Shown here: in pieces, positions 58,243 through 64,000 of the stretch | Layout: the number at the start of each line of letters is the position of its first letter | Position numbering within the stretch: position 1 is the stretch's first letter | Assembly (NCBI GenBank): GCA_910579805.1 | Contig: CAJTWM010000011.1 | Location: forward strand, 1-64,000 | Direction of reading: 5' to 3' | DNA length: 64,000 nt | Origin: an uncultured Lachnospiraceae bacterium | GTDB lineage: Bacteria; Bacillota; Clostridia; Lachnospirales; Lachnospiraceae | Program-made: the position numbers and the translations under genes | The notes under the pieces: generated by a model | Database searches by the model: none | What the model was told of the DNA's origin: nothing | What the model saw: the letters and a program-made list of their open reading frames with translations, nothing else

Positions 58243-60627
58243 TCAGGATCGGGAAACGCCCTTTTTCGGTGTCTTAACAAAAGCGTGCGACAAGACGTCT
58301 TTCATATTTTCCACAAAAACAATATCCATGCCGGATTTAATCTCTTTCGCGATCTCGTTTACGTCTTTTTCATTTTCTTTCGGCACAAGCACACATTTGA
58401 TGCCTGCCGTTTTGGCTGCCAGCATCTTCTCTTTTAAACCGCCGATAGGCAGCACCCTGCCTCTGAGCGTGATCTCTCCGGTCATTGCCACGTCCGCCCG
58501 GACCGGAATCTGGGTTACTGCGGAAAGCAGCGCGGTAGCCATCGTGATCCCCGCGCTGGGGCCGTCCTTCGGAACCGCCCCCTCCGGTATATGGATATGA
58601 AAATCATTTTCTTTAAAGACTTCCGCCTTCAGTTTATACTCTTTGCTGACAGAACGGACATAGCTCATCCCCGTCATTGCCGATTCCTTCATCACGTCTC
58701 CCATCTGTCCGGTCAATTCCACTTCACCTTTTCCGGGCATTACATTGACCTCGATCTGCAGGGTGTCCCCGCCTACGCTCGTCCACGCAAGCCCTCTCAC
58801 GATCCCTACTTCGTCCGCCGTATTTGCCTTATTCAAAGAGTACTTTTCCTTCCCAAGATACTTGGAAAGACTGCTGCCGGAGATACGGATCTCTTTCTCC
58901 ATATTTTTCTCCTTTACGATCTCCCAAGCCGCTTTCCTGCAGATCTCGCCGATCTTGCGTTCCAAGCCTCTGACCCCGGCCTCCCTCGTATAATACTGGA
59001 TCATGTTCTTGATCGCGCCGTCGCTGATGGAAAGCTGCTTTTTCGTCAGCCCGTTTTTTTCCAACTGTTTTTTTACCAGATACTTTTTCGCAATATGAAA
59101 TTTTTCGTTCGCCGTATAACTCGTGACCTCAATGATCTCCATACGGTCCAAAAGCGGCCCCGGGATCGTAGAAGTGGAATTTGCCGTAGCGATAAAAAGA
59201 ACTTCCGACAAATCGATAGGCACTTCTACATAATGATCCCTGAAGCGGTTATTCTGCTCGCTGTCCAAAACTTCCAACAGGGCGGCGGAAGTATCCCCTT
59301 TGTAATCGCTGCTGACTTTATCTATTTCATCCAAAAGCATAAGCGGGTTTTTGACCCCTGCCTGCTTCAGTCCCGCAACGATCCTTCCCGGCATCGCTCC
59401 CACATAAGTTTTTCTGTGTCCCCGGATCTCCGCTTCATCCCTGACGCCTCCAAGACAGATCCGCACATATTTTTTATCCAATGCTTCCGCAACGCTTTTC
59501 GCAATCGAAGTCTTTCCCGTTCCGGGCGGCCCCACCAGACAGATGATTGGGCTGTCTCCTTTTTTGCTGAGCGTGCGGACCGCAAGAAATTCCAAAATAC
59601 GTTTTTTCACCTGCTCCAATCCGTAATGCTGGTTCTCCAATATATGTTCCGCATGAGCGATATCTGCATTATCTTCCGAAGCCTTGTCCCACGGAAGTTC
59701 CAACATAGTTTCAATATAACCGCGTTCCACGGCGCTTTCCGAACTGCTCACGGAAAGATTTTTAAACCGTGCGATCTCCCGCGCGATCTTTTCTTTGACC
59801 TCATCCGATGCTTCTAAGGCTTCTAACTCCGCCTCATACTGTTCCGCCTCCGAAAGTTCGTCGTCCTCTCCCAGCTCCTGTCTGATATACCCAAGCTGCT
59901 CCCGGAGCAGATATTCCTTTTGGTGTTTATCCACCCGCCCCCTTATCTTTTCGGTTACTTCTTTCTTTACCTTCGCAATTTCAATCTCGTTACTGAGGAT
60001 CAAAGCGATAGTCTCAAAGCGCTCTTTCAGACTGTCCACTTCCAGCACCTGCTGTTTCTCTTCATAAGAAAAAGGCAGGTTGGAAGCAAGCTGATTGATA
60101 CATGTCTCCAGATCCGGTACATCGGAAAAATGCCTCTGCATCGTCTTACCCACCTTAGGGTAGTACACGCTGTAATTTTCAAAAAGTTCTTTCAGCCGGC
60201 GCAGCATCGCCTCTTCTTCATTCATATCCAGATCGTTATCCGTCCCTATAAACTCGATCGTTCCAAGGAAAAACTCTTCCTCCTCTTCCGAAAAGCAAAG
60301 CAGCCTTCCGCGTCCCGTCCCTTCCACAAGTACGCGGACGATCCCGTTCGGAAGTTTTGTGACCTGCTTTACAACGGCCACCGTTCCTACCGTAAAAACG
60401 GAGGAAAACCCGGGTTCCTTCTCGTCGGGATTTTTCTGCGCCACCAAAAACAATCTCTGGTCGCCCATCATCGCTTTCTCTACCGCCAAAATGGATTTGG
60501 GACGGCTTAAATCAAAATGTATGATCATATCCGGCAGGATCGTAAGTCCCCTTAGGGCAACCGACGGTAAAATGACCGTTTTATTTAATTCCTCGTTCTG
60601 TTCTTCTATACTCATCTGTTCCTCCAT
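58243..60627 (-). CDS. lon: ATP-dependent protease Lon
   Basis: 794 residues, normal size. N-terminal substrate-binding domain (about 15-210), coiled region, AAA+ domain with Walker A G-P-P-G-T-G-K-T near 366 and Walker B L-M-L-L-D-E-I-D, and the protease domain with the Ser-Lys dyad S691 (D-G-P-S-A-G) and K734 (L-K-E-K-M). It degrades damaged and regulatory proteins. The start is ATG 60627 (GGGGAGTGAA) or ATG 60615 (GGAGGAACAG). A perfect 11-bp hairpin separates it from clpX. Confidence 0.97.
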   Translation of the reverse strand: MEEQMSIEEQNEELNKTVILPSVALRGLTILPDMIIHFDLSRPKSILAVEKAMMGDQRLFLVAQKNPDEKEPGFSSVFTVGTVAVVKQVTKLPNGIVRVLVEGTGRGRLLCFSEEEEEFFLGTIEFIGTDNDLDMNEEEAMLRRLKELFENYSVYYPKVGKTMQRHFSDVPDLETCINQLASNLPFSYEEKQQVLEVDSLKERFETIALILSNEIEIAKVKKEVTEKIRGRVDKHQKEYLLREQLGYIRQELGEDDELSEAEQYEAELEALEASDEVKEKIAREIARFKNLSVSSSESAVERGYIETMLELPWDKASEDNADIAHAEHILENQHYGLEQVKKRILEFLAVRTLSKKGDSPIICLVGPPGTGKTSIAKSVAEALDKKYVRICLGGVRDEAEIRGHRKTYVGAMPGRIVAGLKQAGVKNPLMLLDEIDKVSSDYKGDTSAALLEVLDSEQNNRFRDHYVEVPIDLSEVLFIATANSTSTIPGPLLDRMEIIEVTSYTANEKFHIAKKYLVKKQLEKNGLTKKQLSISDGAIKNMIQYYTREAGVRGLERKIGEICRKAAWEIVKEKNMEKEIRISGSSLSKYLGKEKYSLNKANTADEVGIVRGLAWTSVGGDTLQIEVNVMPGKGEVELTGQMGDVMKESAMTGMSYVRSVSKEYKLKAEVFKENDFHIHIPEGAVPKDGPSAGITMATALLSAVTQIPVRADVAMTGEITLRGRVLPIGGLKEKMLAAKTAGIKCVLVPKENEKDVNEIAKEIKSGMDIVFVENMKDVLSHAFVKTPKKGVSRS

Positions 60628-60689
60628 TTCACTCCCCGTTCTTGCTCCGCCTGCGAATGTCAGGTATAAAAATTGAAAGCTAATTTCAG

Positions 60690-60718
60690 GAAACGCCGCC
60701 TGAAATGGGCGGCGTTTC
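60690..60718. terminator. 11-bp hairpin between clpX and lon
   Basis: GAAACGCCGCC (60690-60700) pairs perfectly with GGCGGCGTTTC (60708-60718) around a 7-base loop. No clean U run follows, so it is a partial terminator or processing site. Confidence 0.6.
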
Positions 60719-60723
60719 GAAAA

Positions 60724-61980
60724 TCATTTTACTTTTCTCATTACCTCGCGGTGTATCAGCAGCGGTTCACTGGTTCCTTCCACCGCCTGCTTGGTAATCA
60801 TACAGCTTTCAATTGTATCGTCCGAAGGAATGCGGTACATCACATCCATCATGACGCTTTCCATAATAGATCTCAATCCTCTTGCGCCGGTCTTTCTTTC
60901 AAAAGCTTTATCCGCAATGGCTTCGATCGCATCTTCATCAAACAGCAGATTTACATCGTCAAAGCCAAACAGTTTTTGATATTGTTTGACCAAAGCGTTT
61001 TTAGGTTCTTTCAAAATACGCACAAGCGCCTTTTTATCAAGCGCTTCTAAAGTAACGGTGATCGGCACGCGCCCTACAAACTCCGGGATCAGGCCGAATT
61101 TCACCAGATCCTGAGGCGTCACCTCGCTCAGAAGTTCACTGATCTCTTTCGTGGACTTATCGGCAACTTCCGCATTAAATCCAATGGATTTACGGTCCAG
61201 ACGGGTTTCCACGATCTTTTCCAGACCGTCGAAAGCGCCTCCGCATATAAACAAAATATTGGAGGTATCGATCTGAATCAGCTCCTGATGGGGATGTTTT
61301 CTTCCGCCCTGCGGCGGCACGCTGGCAACCGTCCCCTCTATAATCTTTAAGAGCGCCTGCTGCACGCCCTCTCCGGATACGTCTCTTGTGATGGAAACAT
61401 TCTCGCTTTTCTTTGTGATCTTGTCGATCTCGTCAATATAAACGATGCCGAACTGCGCCCGTTCCACGTCGTAATCGGCAGATTGGATCAGCTTTAAAAG
61501 GATATTTTCCACATCCTCTCCCACATACCCCGCCTCTGTCAATGTAGTCGCATCCGCGATCGCAAAAGGTACGTTAATGATCTTCGCAAGCGTTTGGGCA
61601 AGAAATGTTTTTCCTGAACCGGTAGGCCCGACCATGATGATATTACTCTTTTGAAGTTCTACGTCATCAATGTCCTTTTCCGCCATGACCCGTTTATAAT
61701 GATTATATACGGAAACCGCCAAAACCTTCTTTGCCGTTTCCTGTCCGATCACATACTCGTCAAGAAATTCCTTGATCTCCACCGGTTTTAAAAGATTGAT
61801 ATCCAGTTCTTCCCTGACCGGTTCCTCTTCGTACTCTTCTTCAATAATATCGGCGCAGATATCTACGCACTCGTCGCAAATAAAAATCCCCGCAGGTCCT
61901 GCGATCAGTTTTCTTACCTGCCCCTGAGTCTTATTACAAAATGAACATCTTATTTTATCGTCGGAATTTTTCCCCGCCAT
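60724..61980 (-). CDS. clpX: ClpX unfoldase
   Basis: 418 residues. N-terminal zinc-binding domain with C12, C15, C35 and C38. AAA+ motor with Walker A G-P-T-G-S-G-K-T near 112, pore loop G-Y-V-G, Walker B V-Y-I-D-E-I-D, and the R-K-H pore-2 motif in G-G-R-K-H-P-H. G-F-N-A replaces the usual G-F-G-A. Unfolds tagged substrates for ClpP. It lies 84 bases after clpP on the same strand. Pairs with ClpP through the I/L-G-F-type loop. Confidence 0.97.
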   Translation of the reverse strand: MAGKNSDDKIRCSFCNKTQGQVRKLIAGPAGIFICDECVDICADIIEEEYEEEPVREELDINLLKPVEIKEFLDEYVIGQETAKKVLAVSVYNHYKRVMAEKDIDDVELQKSNIIMVGPTGSGKTFLAQTLAKIINVPFAIADATTLTEAGYVGEDVENILLKLIQSADYDVERAQFGIVYIDEIDKITKKSENVSITRDVSGEGVQQALLKIIEGTVASVPPQGGRKHPHQELIQIDTSNILFICGGAFDGLEKIVETRLDRKSIGFNAEVADKSTKEISELLSEVTPQDLVKFGLIPEFVGRVPITVTLEALDKKALVRILKEPKNALVKQYQKLFGFDDVNLLFDEDAIEAIADKAFERKTGARGLRSIMESVMMDVMYRIPSDDTIESCMITKQAVEGTSEPLLIHREVMRKVK

Positions 61981-62064
61981 CTCTTTTCCTCTCCACTTTA
62001 CATCTATACCTCGTGATGATTTCCTTGTCCGCGTTTCTTTCCCGTTACGGATCCATCCTATCCC

Positions 62065-62676
62065 TTAGGATTTCTTTATCCCCTTTTCCGCTTCGCCGTG
62101 GGTTGTAAAAATATGATCGATAAGCCCGTATTCTTTGGCTTCTTCCGCAGTCTTCCAGTTATCTCTTTCTGTATCCGCAGATACCACATCTATATCTTTC
62201 CCACAGTTTTCGGCTAAAATACGGTTTAACTTCTGCTTTGTCTGCAAAATATGCTTTGCTGCGATCTCGATCTCGGTTGCCTGTCCCTGCGCGCCGCCAA
62301 GAGGCTGATGGATCATGATCTCCGCATTGGGAAGCGCATACCGTTTGCCTTTCGCTCCGCCTGCAAGTAAAAAAGCACCCATACTTGCCGCCATGCCGAT
62401 ACAGTTGGTAGATACGTCACATTTCACAAACTGCATCGTATCGTAAATCGCCATACCCGCCGTTACGGAACCGCCCGGACTGTTGATATATAAATGGATA
62501 TCCTTCTCCGGGTCTTCCGCTTCCAAAAACAGAAGCTGCGCCACTACAAGGCTTGCCGTTGTGTCATTTACTTCTTCTCCTAAAAATATGATCCTTTCTT
62601 TTAACAGTCTTGAATAAATATCATAGGAGCGCTCTCCTCTGCTTGTTTGTTCAATGACGTAAGGTACTAAACTCAT
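62065..62676 (-). CDS. clpP: ClpP protease subunit
   Basis: 203 residues. Catalytic triad S98 (G-M-A-A-S-M-G), H123 (M-I-H-Q-P-L-G) and D172 (R-D-N-W). The active subunit forms a tetradecamer fed by ClpX or other Clp ATPases. GGAGGATGGAAA precedes the ATG. The leader contains a 13-bp palindrome. It is followed by clpX, with the tig terminator and its own promoter upstream. Confidence 0.98.
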   Translation of the reverse strand: MSLVPYVIEQTSRGERSYDIYSRLLKERIIFLGEEVNDTTASLVVAQLLFLEAEDPEKDIHLYINSPGGSVTAGMAIYDTMQFVKCDVSTNCIGMAASMGAFLLAGGAKGKRYALPNAEIMIHQPLGGAQGQATEIEIAAKHILQTKQKLNRILAENCGKDIDVVSADTERDNWKTAEEAKEYGLIDHIFTTHGEAEKGIKKS

Positions 62677-62703
62677 TTTCCATCCTCCATTCTAAAAACA
62701 GCC

Positions 62704-62737
62704 TTAGGTATCATATAAAATTACATATGATACCTAA
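62704..62737. promoter_or_regulatory. 13-bp palindrome in the clpP leader
   Basis: TTAGGTATCATAT (62704-62716) and ATATGATACCTAA (62725-62737) are perfect inverted repeats with an 8-base loop. They lie between the predicted clpP promoter and the ribosome site. Candidate operator or 5' UTR stem. It is not a CtsR heptamer site. Confidence 0.6.
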
Positions 62738-62751
62738 TATATATTTTCCTT

Positions 62752-62780
62752 ATGTTATCCTATGCCGGATTCTTTTGCAA
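62752..62780 (-). promoter_or_regulatory. Candidate promoter of clpP-clpX
   Basis: On the minus strand TTGCAA (62780-62775) and TAACAT (62757-62752) with 17-base spacing. The start would fall just upstream of the palindrome. Confidence 0.45.
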
Positions 62781-62788
62781 TAAATTGG

Positions 62789-62819
62789 AAAAGGAATTAA
62801 GACTTTTTTAATTCCTTTT
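62789..62819 (-). terminator. Terminator after tig
   Basis: AAAAGGAATTAA (62789-62800) pairs with TTAATTCCTTTT (62808-62819), a 12-bp stem with a 7-base loop, 22 bases past the tig stop. Confidence 0.65.
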
Positions 62820-62841
62820 TTAGATTTCGGAATTTTCGTCT

Positions 62842-64000
62842 CTATTCTGCCTGATCCTCTTTTTTCGCTTTTGCCGATTTTGCAGCGGTTTTTCCTTCTT
62901 TGGCATTCTCCACTACAAAGTCTACCGCCTTTTGGATCGCGATATCTTTTTTGATCTGCTCCACATGGCTATCACCCAGCATCTCTTTGACCTTTTCTAC
63001 CTCCATCTGGTAGATCTCGCCCATTCTCGCATATTCTTTCTCTAAGTCTTCGTCGGTCACTTCGAATTTTTCCGCTTCGGCAACTGCCTCCAGCACCAGT
63101 CTGGACTGGATCCTCTTTAGCGCCTGCGGTTTAATCTGCTCAAACATCAACTGCTCGTTTAAACCGGTAAACTGGAAATACTGCTCTACGGAAAGCCCCT
63201 GCATCCGTAATCTTCCCGCAAACTCGTCTGCCATCTGTCTCGTCTGCGTCTCCAGCATCGCCTCCGGGATTTCCATTTCCGAATCCGTAACGATAGCTTC
63301 GATCACCGCGTCTTCTTTCTTATTTCTTGCTTCCGATTCTTTTCTTTCGGAAAGTTTCTTCTTCAGCTCCTCTTTGTATTCGGCCAACGTATCAAATTCG
63401 GAAACTTCGCTTGCAAACTCGTCGTCTAATTCAGGAAGTTCCTTTTCTTTGATCTCTTTTACCGTACATTTAAATACGGCCGCCTTTCCTTTCAGGTCTT
63501 CCGCATGATAATCCTCCGGGAAAGTTACGTTCACTTCCGTCTCTTTTCCGATCTCCGCACCTATAAGCTGCTCTTCAAATCCCGGAATGAACGCGCCCGA
63601 ACCGATGGTAAGCGGATAGTTCTCGCCTTTTCCGCCTTCGAATGCCACGCCGTCCACAAAACCTTCAAAGTCGATCACCGTCATATCTTTATCTTTTACC
63701 GCACGGTCTTCTACGGAAATCGTTCTTGCATTGTTCTCTCTTTCTTTATTCAGCGCCGCTTCTACTTCTTCGTCCGTCGTTTCCGTTTCTATCTTATCGA
63801 TCTTGACGCCTTTGTATTTTCCGAGTTTTACTTCCGGTTTTAACGCCGCTTCCGCCGTAAAGATAAAAGGCTTTCCTGCTTCGATCTGGGTTACTTCGAT
63901 CTTAGGGGAAGAAACGATCTCTTCTTCACATTCGTCCAGTGCTTTCTCGTAAGCGGAAGGGATCAGTTCATTGGCCGCATCTTCATAAAATACTTCTTTT
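62842..64000 (-). CDS. tig: Trigger factor (3' part; 5' end outside the window)
   Basis: The frame stays open from the stop at 62842 to the window edge at 64000, giving about 385 residues. The start is not in the window, so the ATG at 63684 is an internal Met. The FKBP-type PPIase domain is present (M-T-V-I-D-F-E-G-F-V-D-G, then S-G-A-F-I-P-G-F-E). It is followed by the helical C-terminal chaperone arms. Trigger factor binds nascent chains at the ribosome exit. The full protein is usually about 430 residues, so perhaps 40-50 residues of the ribosome-binding domain are missing. The tail is rich in Lys/Ala. Confidence 0.96.
   Translation of the reverse strand, partial: KEVFYEDAANELIPSAYEKALDECEEEIVSSPKIEVTQIEAGKPFIFTAEAALKPEVKLGKYKGVKIDKIETETTDEEVEAALNKERENNARTISVEDRAVKDKDMTVIDFEGFVDGVAFEGGKGENYPLTIGSGAFIPGFEEQLIGAEIGKETEVNVTFPEDYHAEDLKGKAAVFKCTVKEIKEKELPELDDEFASEVSEFDTLAEYKEELKKKLSERKESEARNKKEDAVIEAIVTDSEMEIPEAMLETQTRQMADEFAGRLRMQGLSVEQYFQFTGLNEQLMFEQIKPQALKRIQSRLVLEAVAEAEKFEVTDEDLEKEYARMGEIYQMEVEKVKEMLGDSHVEQIKKDIAIQKAVDFVVENAKEGKTAAKSAKAKKEDQAE

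Noticed and set aside
58591..59817. 408-residue plus-strand open frame inside lon
   Set aside because: It is antisense to a highly conserved gene and its residue composition (His, Arg, Phe, Ile rich) is that of a complementary-strand shadow.
1..64000. tRNA genes, rRNA genes, CRISPR arrays, prophage or defence systems
   Set aside because: No cloverleaf with T-loop sequence, regularly spaced direct-repeat array, integrase, toxin-antitoxin pair or nuclease/helicase cluster was recognised on either strand.

Overview
The window looks like chromosome of an anaerobic, low-to-mid GC Firmicute, most likely a gut Lachnospiraceae or related Clostridia. The evidence is the tig-clpP-clpX-lon-ysxC gene order, strong AGGAGG-type ribosome binding sites with some TTG starts, sigma-A promoters, LytTR/GHKL two-component systems, GPH-family sugar carriers, and giant Ig-like secreted proteins. 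I cannot name the genus. Most genes are on the minus strand. No tRNA, rRNA or CRISPR array was seen.

Layout. 1-1000 is an AT-rich, gene-poor stretch that begins with the tail of an unidentified protein (perhaps a transposase). 1.0-1.3 kb holds a solo domain resembling the cytoplasmic part of the flagellar export protein FlhA. 1.6-7.4 kb is a 1918-residue secreted protein with two monothiol thioredoxin-like domains, a CAP domain and InlB/Ig-type repeats. 7.5-10 kb has a GPH sugar carrier divergent from an AraC regulator. 10-13.3 kb carries a tandem GNAT protein, a YczE-type membrane protein and a cardiolipin synthase, with a divergent MFS carrier to 14.7 kb. 14.9-21.5 kb is a glycoside operon: cytoplasmic GH2, membrane-anchored GH3 with permuted domain order, and a GPH carrier.

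21.7-30.6 kb is a signalling block. It holds an AgrA/AgrC-like pair, a CmpB-family membrane protein, a DUF1905 protein, a MarR-TauE/SafE-NifX-like run with a candidate MarR operator, and a second LytTR/GHKL pair in one operon with a chemoreceptor. 30.9-34.7 kb is a hexuronate unit (uxuA-uxuB) divergent from an AraC regulator, with direct-repeat candidate operator sites. 34.8-38.4 kb carries metF and a metal-resistance operon (ArsR/CadC-like sensor, free-standing HMA protein, P1B ATPase) with a clear promoter/operator. 38.7-44.5 kb is a second giant secreted Ig-like protein.

44.6-51.5 kb is envelope related: an acyltransferase, an HD-GYP phosphodiesterase, and an overlapping set encoding a CsbB/GtrB-like glycosyltransferase, a YfhO-family protein and a ChbG-family deacetylase. 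51.7-54.8 kb has a small CxxC protein gene with no normal start, an HdeD-like protein, an orphan regulator with a degenerate receiver, and an ECF sigma/anti-sigma pair. 55.0-64.0 kb is the housekeeping end: vanZ-like, truA, an AI-2E-family permease, ysxC, lon, clpX, clpP and the 3' part of tig.

How the parts may fit. Several blocks read as self-contained regulated modules: regulator plus transporter or enzyme for glycosides, hexuronates and metals. The two giant secreted proteins, the glycosyltransferase/YfhO/deacetylase set and the sigma/anti-sigma pair suggest investment in the cell surface. The chemoreceptor and the FlhA-like fragment hint that the genome may encode motility elsewhere. Of the unexplained items, the best candidates are the overlapping glycosyltransferase-YfhO-deacetylase set, the solo FlhA domain, the monothiol-thioredoxin/CAP secreted protein, and the startless CxxC gene.
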